Shown: positions 39,080 through 51,543, counted from the stretch's first letter. The stretch: 64,000 nt of DNA from Delphinus delphis (GCF_949987515.2 NC_082684.1:51736006-51800005); one strand, 5' to 3'. Program-made: numbers and translations. Notes: generated from the sequence alone by a model not told the origin.

Positions 39080-40490
39080 ATGGGATCCCAGTTGTCTAAA
39101 TATTTTGGTAATGCCCCCCTCCCCTGACAGGAACTCTGGTTGGTTTTATGTTTAAAATCCATGGTCCTTCCTTATGTGCATTTCTACCTAAAATGGACCG
39201 ACCTAACCGTAGGCAATTTAGAATATCAATGACTATTATGGATCTTTTGAAATCCCCAAACTTACTTTTCTTAAAATGAATTGGACTATCATAGCTCTAA
39301 CATTTCCTGAACTGAATGGAATACCTATTTTGATTGGTATTTCGAGGCTTCCAGATGTTATCAGGAGTCTAAAATTGCCTCTCTGCAAAATAAAATTTTA
39401 AGATGAACTGAGGTAAACAATTAAAAACAGATGAAATGGCTTCCAAAGCCTCATTCTCCTCTTCCTTGTCTTCTTTGTCTCAGGCTACACCTCCCTGCCG
39501 TCTTGTCTCTCTCCCTTCATCCCTCCTGCTACTAGCCCTGCCTCTGGCACCACCTTCTTCCTTCCTGTCTATACCAACTATACCTCCTCTATACTCTCAG
39601 TTCCCCCATACCAATTCTCCAGCAGACTTCCCTTTTCCTCTGAACTTGCCAGAACCTATTCCTTTAAAATTAAGTTTTCTGAGGGTCCAGAGCCTAAATC
39701 CTTAATTTCTTATATTCCCTGGACTAAAGCTGAACTGGGAGCCATAGTCAAAGTTTTCCCCCAAAGTAACCAAAGATCCTCACAGATCAACCTGGTTTCT
39801 CTTATATTAGCTGGTTCATATGCTTGTTGGGGAAGGCCAGGCCCAGCATTGGAAAAAAACCACTTAATGGGAAAATCCTAAAGGTCTCTAGTATAACAAC
39901 TGGAAGACCAGCCTGCTAACTTACTATATGAATCAGGCTTGAGCTAGGTGAATTCACTGTGCAATTCCTAGGGCTTCTTCCAAAGCCTGTTAACTGGAAC
40001 AAAATTCAGGCTTGCACAAACAAACATCTGATAAATCTGTTCATGACTGTTACAATTGACTTCAGATTGTTTTTAAAGAAAATTCCAATCTTCATTCAGA
40101 TATCAATTCCACTAGTTTATTAATGGGATGAACTGGGACCTTTCCCACCTAGTAGAAAGAACCAGGATGGAATGGGAAACTATGTCCACTGCAGATTTAG
40201 TCCATCTGGTTAACTAGCTTTCTTGCACTCTTAGATGAGTCACCTGTAAGGAAGACCACTAAAATTCTTAATCTTCAACTCCAGTTAATGAAACCAAAAC
40301 CCTCCTAGTTTCTGCTACTATTGCAAAGAGCTAGGACAAAGAGATCATTTTAAATATAAGTGCTTTAGGCGCCTTTAGCTCTCTAACCAGCCTTTCCAAC
40401 AACCTCCCAATTATCGATGATGGAGCTCCGAGGAACTACAAGGCTCTTCCCAATTTTCCCTCTTAATTGGCTTGGAGAAACATTTCTCCA
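39080..40490 (+). pseudogene. ERV gag pseudogene
   Basis: Starts at ATG 39080 in a context coding Met-Gly, as expected for a myristoylated matrix protein. A proline- and serine-rich open part (39436-39705) resembles the linker between matrix and capsid. Capsid-like text follows near 39715-39770 (PWTKAELGAIVK). A nucleocapsid zinc knuckle is at 40313-40363, with C-x2-C-x7-H-x4-C spacing, which is three residues longer than the usual C-x2-C-x4-H-x4-C. Multiple stops and frameshifts separate these parts. Gag would form the particle core; this copy cannot. Confidence 0.75.
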
Positions 40491-43400
40491 GATTGGGGAT
40501 GAGTCACTTTAGTCCTAATCGACACTGGCCCCACATTCTGAGTGCTCAATCCCGCTACTATAAAGCAGCTCCCACCTGAGTACTAAAACAGTTCAAATAG
40601 TGGGGATCTCTAATGAACCTGAAAAGATTCCTGTCTCTGAACCTATTCCTTTTTGTTTAGGCCCTTTGAGAAATACATACCCTTTTCTTCTTATTTCCTT
40701 TGCCTCCACCATTTATTAGTCCAAGGCTTCTTAGAGAAGTATCATGCTGGAATTTCTTTTTCCCGAAATGGGGATGTAATTCTAGAATTTGATGGTAAGC
40801 AAAGTAACCAAAACAGGTGAATTAAATGACCCTTTGATATCTTTTATTTGCTCCATCTATGACGGCACTAGAGTTGATTCTGGAAACTTAGATCATTTGT
40901 CCCCCTTGAGTCAGCTACCACACTACATATGGGCAAAATCTTCAACTGATATTGGCAAATTCACAGAGCACCCCTCATCAAAATTCAAATAGATCCCTCA
41001 AAACCTCTTTCCAGAATTAATCACTACACTATTAGTAAAGAAGCCCTTCAAGGCATAAAGGCATAAAGACCGTAATAGAAGATTATAGGGCTCAAGGCCT
41101 CTCTGTCTCTTATACTAGTCCCTGTAAATCTTCCATTTTACTGGCAAGAGAACCTAAGGGCTGAGGGTGGAGGTTTGTTCACGACCTCTGACACTCTGTT
41201 ATTATTATTCATTTATTATTATTAACGCCCCTTGATATTCTGTTGCTCCTGACCCTCATACATTACTAACATCCATTTCCACTGGAAGCAAATTCTTTTT
41301 AATTGATTTATGCTGTGCATTCTTTAGTATTCCAGCTGATGCAGCCAGTCATTACCATTTGGCCATCACTTGGGAAGAAAAACAATTCACCTGAACAGTA
41401 ATGCCTCAGGATTTTATTGAGAGTCCTTATTCTTCACAAATACTGGAGGTTGATCGGGATGATATAAAGTTTCCTAGGGCTTTTCTATTTTGTTGCAACA
41501 TGTGGACGATTTCCTTCTTTGTTTTCTTTTTCAAGTCTCCTCATAGGAAGACAGCATCCACTTGGTAAAGCTTTTAGCTTTAAAGAAACATTCGGTCGCC
41601 AAAGAAAAACTGCAGTTTGCCCAAACCCAGATTCAATATTTTGGGTATCAGATATCAGAACAAGGGCTACATCTAGTCCCAGGTAGATTTCACGGTGTAC
41701 TAGGTTTCCTAAAGCCCAAACCTAGCGCCAGCTGTAAGGTTATCTTGGGCTAATCATTTATTGCTGAAACTGGATTCCAAATTTTTCTCTTCTGACCAAA
41801 GCTCTGTATGTTTTACTAAACAATAACAACCCAAACCCAATTTTATGTGAAGACCCACACGACACAGACTTTAAGGCGTTAAAGGAGAGTTTGATGAACC
41901 CACCTGCCCTTGGGCATCCCAATTATCAGATTCCCTTTTTCCTTTTTATATATGAAAAGGAATGGAATGCCCTTGGGGGAACTCACCCCAAAACATGGAG
42001 ACTATCATTGACCCATAGGGTATTATAGACAGCAACTGGACCCTGTGGCATAGGGATAACCCCTTGTCTTAGAACCATTTCAACCACTGCCCTTTTGGTT
42101 AAAGCCACTGAGAAAATTGTTGTGGGATCCTATTTAACCATTTTTGTATCTCATGCCGTAGAAGCCCTCCTGAACTCTCATCACACTCAACATTTCTCAG
42201 TCAGCTGTCTTACCTCCTATGAAGACTTTTTGTTAACTGCTTCTCACATAACTCTTTTACACTGCAGTAACCTTAGTCCTGCTACTCTTCTCCCCTCTGT
42301 CACCAACCAAGTCCTTCACAAATGCTTACTACTGACAGATGGCTCCTGGCTCCTCGTGATGGTCTGCAGGATTCTTTGAGTAACACTGACTTCTCGTGGT
42401 TAACTGATGGCTCTTATTTAAAATGTGACAATGGCAAATATTGTGCTGAAGATATTACGACAACTTCTGATGTTGAGGCATCACCTTCACCTATGGTTAC
42501 TTCAGCCCAACAGGTTACATTATAAGATTTTACATGGGTTTGTGTTTTAGCCAAAGACAAAACTGCCAATATTTATACTGACAGTAGATATGCTTTCAGA
42601 GTAGCTCATGATTTTGGAATGCTGTGGAAGCAACATGGCTTCCTTATTTCCAGTGGAAGCAAAACAGAAATGGCCCCTATGCTTAAGAATTATTAGATCC
42701 AATACTTTTACCTGCTGCTTTAGGTATTATTAAGATTCTGTGGCATTCTAAACTTGACTCTGTGGAAACTAAGGGGAATCACCTTGCTGACATTTCCACA
42801 AAGAATGCTGCCCTTAAAGGAATCAAAATCAGTCAAACCTCTGTCACCTTAGAAAAACTGGCTAAAGAAGCCCAACAATTGGCCTCAGAAAAGGAAAAAC
42901 AAGATTGGAAAAACAATTGTTGGTTGGATAAAAAGAGAGAGCTCTGGTTCCAACCAAATAACAACACAGTCCTCCTGAAGACTTTAAAATTCCCACTACT
43001 TACTACTGTACATGCATTAAACCACTGGTCTACTGACAAAATGATAGCCTTCATGAATCAATATTGGTGGGGAAACATTAACAAGGTCGCAAAAAGTGCC
43101 TACCTCACTCATCCCATTTATCTGAAATACAACCCAGGGAAGCCTGTCCATACTGTTCCTGAACATTTTAAACTGCCTAATGGACCATTCAAGGTCTGGC
43201 AAATGGACTTCATACAACTTCCTCTGTCTCATGGGTATAAATATGTTTTAGTCATGGTCTGTATGTTTTCACAGTGCACTGAAGCCTTCCCTTGCAGTCA
43301 GGCTACTGCATCTTCTGTGACTAAAGTCCTTTTGGAAAAGATTATCCCTGCTTGGGGAACTCCTCTTGAACTTAGTAATTGAGGAGCCCACTTTACTGGT

Positions 43401-43880
43401 CAGGTACTTTGACAAGTGTATGCTGTTTGGCTGGTTTTACAAGTTTCCCTGCAACTACCACCCTCAATCCTCTGGTTTAGATGAATGCACTAATGGCATT
43501 ATTAAGACTCAACTGGCAAGATTTTAGAGGCCCTCCAAATACCTTGGCCAAAAGCATAGTCATTTGTCCTTCTGAATCTCGGATCCACCTTTTTTGGAAT
43601 GCATACCCTTGGAGATAGTCACTAGATACTCAATGCTTGGCTCCTGCCTCTTTTGACCTACAACTGATAAAAGGAGAAATACTCCAATATTGCAAAGGCC
43701 TAGTTGGTAAAAGATACTTAGTAGAGCAATCTTTTCACAGTGTGTTCTCACGAGACAAAGAACTTAAGCATCATACCTTGTAACCTAGAGATTTTGTCTA
43801 TTAGAAAAAAAAAAGCCTCCAGAAGGACTCTCTTCATCCTCACTGGAGAGGTACCCTGCCAATAAATCCTTGTGCTGCCA
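40491..43880 (+). pseudogene. ERV pol pseudogene (protease, RT, RNase H, integrase)
   Basis: The protease active-site DTG is at 40521-40529, followed by a stop a few codons later. The RT catalytic box reads HVDD at 41499-41510 where gammaretroviruses usually have YVDD. RNase H shows TDGS at 42403-42414 and YTDSR near 42574-42588, in a different frame from RT and integrase. The integrase open frame is 42762-43382. A degraded integrase C-terminal part lies about 43760-43960. Low-complexity TTATTATTA at 41198-41225 interrupts RT. Order is normal for a class I ERV; at least several frameshifts and stops make it inactive. Confidence 0.8.
42762..43382 (+). pseudogene. ERV integrase remnant, 206 codons open
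   Basis: Longest open frame in the window. The start of the frame covers the RNase H end. The zinc-binding domain keeps His84 and His88 (H-x3-H), but the usual paired cysteines appear as His117 and Tyr120. The catalytic core begins with WQMDF, giving the first catalytic aspartate at residue 149. The frame ends at 43380-43382 with a TGA exactly where the second-aspartate motif should lie: the text is L-S-N-stop-G-A-H-F, so the aspartate is Asn and the next residue is a stop (CGA to TGA would be a typical CpG change). Not functional as an integrase. Confidence 0.82.
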
Positions 43881-44283
43881 AACTCCAGGGAATAGATTTT
43901 TGGATTCCTGTGACACACCTAAAGATAGCACTGAACCCTGACTGGACCTGCACATCATCTGGTGACCTGAAAGTAAAGACTTCCCAGAACTGAAGCAGCC
44001 AACATCTGATGAGATAGCTTTCCCAAGATATCCACACCAGGCCTGTTGGATGTTTGTTGCCAAAACTTTGATGGTAACATAATGCTTCAGATGATCACTA
44101 ATGTCAAGATCTTGATAACATACAAACTTGAGATTCAATGTGCTTGAGAGTTCTCCTTCCTACCCCTCCCTGTTACTCAAATGTGACCTCAGTAGGTTTT
44201 CAGTCTGTGCACTTCCCTACGACTTGAAACACTGCACCCAGGAAAGATCCTTTCTGGCATTGAGGGACAAAAAGCCGCTGAAA
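43881..44283. other. ERV segment between integrase end and 3' LTR, no env recognised
   Basis: About 400 bp, where a complete class I ERV would carry an env gene of well over 1 kb. I see no surface or transmembrane subunit hallmark (no cysteine-rich loop, fusion peptide or membrane segment in frame). Env is deleted, or the lineage lacked it. Confidence 0.6.
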
Positions 44284-44690
44284 TGAGAAATCCTGAGTCT
44301 TATCAGCGATGCTTTCAGAGGAAGATATTTATCAAAGCAGAAATATAAAAAATAATAAACAGCAACCTCAATTAACTAGAGTCAGGGCACCAGTAGGGGG
44401 CGCTCTCATGCCCTGCAGCAATAGCAGAGCCCAACAAAAAGAAGGACCTCTTCTTTCCTGGCAACAACTCAGCCGATAAAAGCCATGGACTCTCTGTTTA
44501 CTATAGCCCCCTCAACTTCCTTTTCCTCTCTATAAAAGAGTTCTCCTTCCCTTCCTCTGCAGGGACTTGCATATAGCTCCCCATTGTTGCAGACCCTGAA
44601 TTGCAATTCTTTGCTAATCCCAAGTAAACCCTTCCTGATTGGATGCCATCTCACTTCCTGCCACTCAGCACCACACATTCAAGAGTTTAA
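44284..44690 (+). repeat. ERV 3' LTR
   Basis: Matches the 5' LTR from about 44366 ('cctcaattaactagagtcag') through 'cctggcaacaactcagccg' and 'tataaaagagttctccttcc' to 'gaattgcaattctttgctaa'. The polyadenylation word is altered to AGTAAA near 44624. The U5 end has diverged and is fixed only loosely by 'gtttaacca' near 44685. Confidence 0.75.
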
Positions 44691-45051
44691 CCACACTGAA
44701 TTTTATATAGAACCTCTCTATTTTTCATTGTGTTTGCAAATACATTTCTTCTATGTAAGATTACCTACTTTTCCTTTTTATCAAATTCCTACTGATCTCT
44801 GGATATAGCTCAAATCCCTTTCCCAGTGAACTCACTACAGATAGAGTTAGCTTATTTATCCCACAGTGCTTTATCTTTGAATGGGCAAAATAGTTCTCAA
44901 AGAAGTTGAGTCTAGCAGATAATCTAAAAGGGACTGTTTCATAGTCACTGGCCCCCAAACTCCTGCTATTCCCAAGGTACTGGTTAGCTGGATGTCCTGT
45001 TCCTATTCCTTGGAGTTCTACTCTTTCCTTCTGACTGTATTTAGAATACAC
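44691..45051. other. Non-coding stretch between ERV and solo LTR
   Basis: No feature recognised. The last four bases (45048-45051, acac) are the left target duplication of the LTR that follows. Confidence 0.5.
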
Positions 45052-45607
45052 TGTCAGGGGAGCAAAATTTGCCACTCCAGAATGTCTCTTTGGCATGCAG
45101 ATTATTTCAAGCTGAAGACAATAAAGTTTCAGAAGCCTCAGGAAGAAACTTTGACCTTCCCCTAAATGTCTAAAGAATGCAGATGGAGGACCTGTTCCAG
45201 GAATGGAGCTATCACCATAGATAACAATAGTGTGAACTAGGTAAGGCAGACAGGGAGGACCCTAGTAAAGTCTGTTAAAATCCTCTCTGTGTCCCACTGT
45301 GTTTGCACAGCCCAGCAAACATTTCTTTACCAAACATTTTCTTTCCCATTTCCATGTCAATTGCCTTCTTCTCCTCTGAAGTCCCAAGCCACTATCCTAA
45401 CATTCTCTTGTTTTTAGCTGAAGATGGTATTTAAGGTGAAGTTTTCAACCATTTTGGTGAATTGCTCAGTTTTCCTCGGTCTCTCCCATGTGTACATGTT
45501 ATAAATTTTGTTTGATTTTCTCTTGTTAATCTGACTCATGTCAATGTAATTCTTAGACCAGACAGAAGAACCTAGAAGGGTAGAGGAAATTTTCTTCCTC
45601 CAGGACA
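45052..45607 (+). mobile_element. Solo LTR, ERV1 (MER39-like), complete with 4-bp target duplication
   Basis: Runs from 'tgtcaggggagcaaaatttg' to 'tagaggaaattttcttcctc' and a final 'caggaca', so the ends are TGT...ACA. ACAC is present on both sides (45048-45051 and 45608-45611). Four base pairs is the duplication length usual for class I ERVs. 556 bp, no internal region nearby, hence a solo LTR formed by recombination between two LTRs. It differs completely from the ERV LTRs at 38094 and 44284, so it is an independent insertion. The family name is from memory. Confidence 0.8.
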
Positions 45608-45632
45608 ACACAATAGCATATAGTTTTCTAAA

Positions 45633-45688
45633 AGAAAGAGAGAAAGAGAGAGAGGGAGAAGGAGGGAGGGAGGGAGGGAAGGAGGGTG
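45633..45688. repeat. (GA)n/(GGGA)n purine tract
   Basis: About 56 bp of purines, first GA-type and then GGGA units. The minus-strand frame over it (45414-45728) is an artefact of the repeat. Confidence 0.9.
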
Positions 45689-46944
45689 AGCACTTATTCT
45701 GTTTGTCTCTATTTGTAGATATCTCCAAATACTTTGGGTGTTTTACTTTCCAGAATCATCTTCTTATAAATTTTCCATATAAGCTAAAGTGATGAAAGGC
45801 ACTTTGTAGGAGTTTGGAGGCAGTAATGATAAAGCATCCAGTGTGCAGCTTTTCATTCTGATGATGACTTGTTTAGCTACAAATGGATTTGGATAATAAG
45901 AAGCTGAGGCAGACATATTTTTTACATTGGCTGTGAGCAGAACTTCACAGGAATATAGCTCAGGGCTTCAGCCAATGAACTTCTTAACTTTTGTTGAGAA
46001 CAAAATTAAAACTCAGTCGATTTTCTATAAAAGTATATTTGTTCCTTTTTATTAGGTCATATCAGACGTTAACCTCTGATAATGATATTATTTGTTAATT
46101 GATATCTAATAACACTGTTTGCAAAAAAGTTTTATTACCAAGGGCTTTTCATAACTTTATGGAGTCCATGCATTCACTACAACCTTATTGGAAGCACATT
46201 TTTTTTTTTTTTCTGACACTCTTATACATGAGTTTACCAAGAACAGAGAAAAGGAACAGATAAGATTATGCAATAAGAATGATATTTAAAACAGTTTCAA
46301 GCATGGGAGATATTTTCCTAATTTAAAACTACTAAAAGGTCAGGCTTTTCATTGGATACAATTATCTATCTGTTTCCCTTAAAGGAAAATATCATCAGTT
46401 ATCATGTATTATAAAATACAGAGTTATCAAATATTATATAAATACCTAAGTGAATTCTAAATCATTTATCTCTTCAGGAACACAAACATGATATAATTAA
46501 AAGAGGTAAAAATTCTTCACCAAATCAATATTGGTATTTTCACTACAGTGTCATGCTTAAAGAAACTCAAATATTTGGGGAGAAGGAGTAGGCTAATTTT
46601 ACTAATATTTCATATTTGTACACATACATTCAGAACACATTATTCAAAATACTTTGCTGAAATCAACTCATTAATGTATGAAAATTCTCATTTAGGTATT
46701 AAAAAAATATATATTATATGTTAAACTTAGAAAGAGGATCACAGAGCAGTCAATTGACTGGCACAGTTGCTGAAAAGGAAGCCAGTCCTAAAACTGAAAA
46801 ATATTGATCCATAGAAGATCAGGGTTGGAAAAGGACCTAAAATTCTCTCTTCTATTTCCAACACCTGTTTAGTGTTCATTTTCCTTTTTAAATAGCAATA
46901 CAGATAACCAAATATAATTATACTTTATACCTGTATATCTCATT
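45689..46944. other. Non-coding stretch, nothing firm
   Basis: No gene recognised. About 46800-46870 ('agaagatcagggttggaaaa') vaguely resembles an ancient dispersed repeat. A poly(T) run is at 46199-46213. Confidence 0.45.
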
Positions 46945-47140
46945 GAAAGTCACATCTATTTTTTAAATTTCTATTTATTTAAACTAAAAACAAAAACAAT
47001 TCACCCATTTCTCATACTCCTCACCCTCCTCTGGCAACCTCCAACCTGTCCTCTGTAGTTCTTTGTATCTATGAGCTTGTTTATTTGTTTGTTTTATATT
47101 CTGCATATGAAAGAGATCAGTATTTATCTTTATTTCTTTT
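46945..47140 (-). mobile_element. Old L1M 3' region fragment, antisense
   Basis: 'caattcacccatttctcata', 'cctcctctggcaacctccaa', 'ctttgtatctatgagcttgt' and 'ttctgcatatgaaagagatc' in order are the antisense of an old L1 3' UTR of the type also seen at 29275. Confidence 0.7.
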
Positions 47141-50124
47141 TATTCTATTCATTAAAAAAATCTATAATCTTTGTAATAGTAATTTAATCACTCTCTTACA
47201 TAAGTCTATTTAGTTCCTTTGTTAGGAGCAACTTTAATATTACTTGTTTGGAAAGGAAGATTTTTCCTTTAAGTGAACATCTTAAGGTTTTCTCTTCCTC
47301 ATGTGCAAAGACCTGAACTAAGTAATTTTTAGCTTTTCTTGTTGCTAAGATTCTCCAAGTTCTACTTCCACTTTGGCCAGGATGGTTAAGTGGGTGGGGT
47401 ATTGGATTCAGGAAGGGTAAAGAAGGAGATAGCTATTAATCTGAGCCTTAAAGGGTGGGCAGATTTTTAACAGGTAAATTTAGAAATCAAGCCGCCCATT
47501 CTAGGTGGAAAGGACAGCAGAAGTAAATGGCATTGACAGGGAACAGTAGATAGCTTTATAAATAAGAATCGTCCCAGTTAGAGTGAAGCCTTGAAAATCA
47601 ATATCCTCCCAACCCCCCATCTCTCTCTCTCTCTGTCTCTCTGTCTTAACAAGCACTCTAGTTGAGTCTGTGGGATACAAACAACAATGAGTGATATCGA
47701 GCAGTATACAGAAGTAGGGAGTGAAGTAGGTCAATACCAAATTCAATCCATTAGGGGAGCTCAGCAATTCACAACAGCAATAATCTCACCTCCTCTGAGA
47801 ATCTCCTTTTCTTCCCCCCAGTCTTTCCCCATGATTTAAGCACTGGCTTATTATTTTAGCCTTGTTATTCTAAGTGTTTTATTATTCTTGATGAATAGTG
47901 AATTATTCTAATGGTGCTTATTATTCTATTCATTACAACTTGAGGCTGATTAGGAGTGAATAGCTGCTAAGGAGGTGTTCCAATAGCCAAATTAGATTTC
48001 TACATTTTTATGGTGCTTATTTTTCAGTATCAGTAATTGTCCTGGTAGTTTCCATCACTTAACCATCTCTTCTCTGCTTTAAACTACAGAGATAATAGTC
48101 CAGTGATTCCAAAATAAAGAAATCTCTTTATGGAGTAAAAAGAATCACATTTTAAAATTACTTTATATTCAACTGAGTGTTTCACTTTCAAAAACTGTCT
48201 CAACCATGCTTCTTTTCTAATCAATATGACAAAGATGATGCAGTAATACTGCAATGGTTACCTTATGATATGTATATATAAGGCTCTTATCAACATGCAG
48301 TAAAAAGACTCCAAACTTCAGCTCATGCTCATATGGTCCTCCTTCTTGCCTGCCTTCCCCCATGGACTTCTGGCTTGTTTAGCCAGTTCCTTAATATATT
48401 ATACATAATATGTACATTATGTATGCATATTCTCACACTAATGTGTGTGTATGTGTCCTACTGCTTCTCTGGCTGAGTCCTGGTTAACATCATCTTTATT
48501 CCCATGTTATTACTATTATATTATAGCATTTGCATTTTATTCTATAATAATATTTGACTTCTAGTTTTCTCTACAAATTCACTCAAAATTTAAAACATTG
48601 CTATTACATATGATCTCTTGTGGAATTAAGTACTGGGATTTGACACCTAAAATGGAAGATATTATTTTATGGCATTAATTATATGCTGCTCAGAGATCAT
48701 TACTAGAAAATGTAAGGAGAAAATGGTAGGAAGGGCAATATATGATAATTATTAAGTTATTATTTTAATTTGCCAATTATTTTCAAGGGAGAAAGTATTC
48801 CATGCAACTGATAATGCCACATAACTGATTTTTCTGGTTTTTCAGTCCGAAACTTGTTTTCTCTTAATCACAATGGAAGGAAAGTACTTGCTTTACTCTA
48901 CCCTGCAGGGTTTTGAGAACACCAGTCTTTTTCTTCCTTAGGACATTTTTATGGAGCCCTTCTGACTTCCTTACATAATTTGGACTAATTTTATTCTAGC
49001 CTGTATCATGTCTGTCAGCATAGGATTTGATCTTACTGCTGATCTGAGTCTTTCTTAGACGTTCTACCCTCCTCTTTTTCAGAACACCTTTTCTTGTTGT
49101 TTTGCTCAACTAAAAACAGTAATTTCTTTTCCAGAGGGCTGTGCATACTAGGTTTTCTGAATCCTTGTATATTTTAAAAATATCTTTTAGTTGATGGTTA
49201 CAATTTTTAATTGGCCATATGGCTAAATATAATAAAGTTTTATGTTTAAATAATTTTGACTCAATATTAAAGGAGTTATTTCAAATTATTCTAGTATTTT
49301 CTTGTCAGAAGTCTATCGTCATTCTCACTTTTTTTCCCTTTGAAGACAATTTCATCCTTCTCTTTAGAAGTTTTGCATTCACACCAAATATATGTGAGAG
49401 TTCCAGTTGCTTCATAATCTAAACAAAACTTAGCATTGCTATTCTAAGAAGTTTTAGTTTTTTTTAGTGAGTAGGTAGAGACATATAATTTTGGTTTATA
49501 TTTGCATTTATCTAATGACTAATGATTTGAAGCATCTTTTCCTATGTGTTTTTGCCATGCATATCTTTGGTAAAATGTCTACTCAGATCTTTTGCTCTCG
49601 TAAAAATCAGGTTTGTTGTTGGGTTCTTGTTATTGTAAGAGTTGTAAGCATTCTTTATACTATACTATATTAGTCCTCTCAAATTTAACATGTCCATAAT
49701 TGAACTCTTCATTATCTGCATTTTTCTCCACCAAACCTGTTCATCTTCAAATTATTTCCATTTCAGTAAATAATCCAATTAACCACAATGGCTTAAACAT
49801 TTCTTTTTCCTATTTTTTTTTTTTTTTTTTTTACCCAACATCCAATTCATCCTAGAATCTTTTTGGGAGAAATAATTTTTTAATCATCATCACTGAACAC
49901 AACCTAGTCCAGGTCAAAATCATTTCTTAATTACCATACTGTAATTTCCTCCAAAGTGGTCTCTCTTCTTCCAGTCTTCCCTCTCTACAGAAACCAGAGT
50001 GTTTTTTTAAGTCACAGGATGTTTTTGTAGTAACCCCTACTCAAAGATTTTACATTTAAATTAGACTAAATTTCAACATTAATACCACCAACTAAATAAT
50101 CACTTCTAGAATTGTACATATACT
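47141..50124. other. Non-coding stretch with a CT microsatellite and poly(T) run
   Basis: No gene recognised. A (CT)n run lies at 47620-47646, and a poly(T) run at about 49815-49832 that may be the tail of an unidentified antisense retroposed piece. The open frames at 49219-49422 and 49491-49673 lack domains; the region near 49490-49670 has an L1-3'-like antisense flavour but is too diverged to call. Confidence 0.45.
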
Positions 50125-50265
50125 AGTGCTAATTCAAATTTCAGGATGTATACAAATTACCTGGAACCAGCCTTACAGATTCTAATTTGGTAGGTCTGGA
50201 GTGGGGACCAAGAATAAGCTCTCAGACAATGCTGGTGACAACCACCATGGACAATATACCTGTAT
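50125..50265 (+). mobile_element. MER5-like nonautonomous hAT element, fragment
   Basis: 'acagattctaatttggtagg', 'tctggagtggggaccaagaa' and 'agacaatgctggtgacaacc' follow the MER5A order. Short, old, non-coding. Confidence 0.75.
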
Positions 50266-50639
50266 CTACATGACACGTGTCTTTCCAAACTCTCCAGACC
50301 CAACCAACTATACTTCAGCCATATGAGCCTTATTTTCTCATGAGTCTTGAATGTAGCAACATCATTTCAATCTCAGGACTTTTTTCTGCTTTCATTCTCT
50401 TTCCATAGATTCTCATCAAACACCCCAAGACTGCCTCTTTTTCATTATTCAGGTTTTATTCATAGGTCATCTCCTTGAAAGACCCAAATCCTGGGGTCCA
50501 TTCTTCAATTCAGTAACTCATTAATTATCCTTTACTTATTTTCTGATTAGTATTCATCACTACCTGAAATTTTCTTATTTGGTCATTTATATGTTAATTT
50601 GTATCTTGACCCACCGCCCCCTGCCCCCCACACGCACTA

Positions 50640-50760
50640 GAAAATAAATGTCTTTAGGACAGGGACTTTGCTTTGTTCAATACTGTATCCTGCATACGTG
50701 GTTTTGTATATGGTCATATATATTTGTTGAATAAGTGAGTAAATGGGAAACTTTAGGATG
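50640..50760 (+). mobile_element. L2 LINE 3' end fragment
   Basis: 'tctttaggacagggactttg', 'ttgttcaatactgtatcctg' and 'atatttgttgaataagtgag' follow the L2 3' end order. Confidence 0.65.
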
Positions 50761-51543
50761 TCCAAGGAATAGTGTCAGGAGACAATTTCCGTGAGCTAGG
50801 CAGAGATTAGTTCATTAGGGCTTTGAATCAAATACTAAGACTCATCTAATAAAGTAAAATGAGGAGAAATGTCACTTCTAGATCTATTTCCATTTCTCTT
50901 CCTGGATCTTGGCTATCTCTTTCATTTGGCATTGTTTACCATCTATTGTTTAGCAGATTGTATGAGCTTGATAAGCACTATTTGGAAAAGGTCCGGATGA
51001 ATTTTAGTTAAGAAAAGAGGGTGAAGAAATATGAGTACAAGAGATATTTCTTTGCAACAGCTCCAGTTGTAGACACAGAAGTGTTCTGCAGGTTCCCACC
51101 ATAAACCACTCTTCTATGCTTCTCTGTAACTTCTAAATCCTAGAACTACAGGCTTACAATATATTCCTCAACCTTCCTGAAAGTCTAATAATTTGGGGTT
51201 GGGTTAGCACCATGAAGCATAATGGGGGGTCATATCATCATCAAATCCCTACTAGTCGAATAGCCAAAGAAATCCTAGACATCAAGTTTGCTGAAACTAT
51301 ATGACTATGGATTTTCCCTCTATTAACACCAGCTCACTTATACTGTTCAAAATATCCTTTTGGGAAATTATAATTACTAAGAATTTTTGAGATCTAACAT
51401 TTGGAACTTCAACAATAAGTTAGTATTTGCTTGTTTGTTTGTTTTAAGCCAACAGGCAATAGGAGTCATAATTACTTTAAATCAAGTTCAGAATGGTTCC
51501 AAATGTTAACTGGCTAACACTTATGTTATAATTTTGCATTAAT
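50761..51543. other. Non-coding stretch, nothing recognised
   Basis: No feature supported. A small TTTG repeat lies near 51430-51445. Confidence 0.5.

Larger units (their letters stand above)
38094..44690 (+). mobile_element. Endogenous retrovirus, class I (gamma-like), two LTRs, env absent
   Basis: Two related LTRs (about 38094-38465 and 44284-44690) flank remnants in retroviral order: primer-binding site, gag with zinc knuckle, protease DTG, RT, RNase H and integrase. The integrase C-terminal region is followed after only about 400 bp by the 3' LTR, so no env is visible. The proline-type primer site and gag layout place it with gammaretrovirus-like class I ERVs. The LTRs differ at roughly a fifth of sites by eye, so it is old. 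Every reading frame is interrupted. Flanking target duplication not found; outer edges are approximate. Confidence 0.88.

Noticed and set aside
39436..39705. 89-codon Ser/Pro/Leu-rich frame that could be taken for a secreted small protein
   Set aside because: Position and composition fit the proline-rich linker of the ERV gag, between the gag start and capsid-like text.
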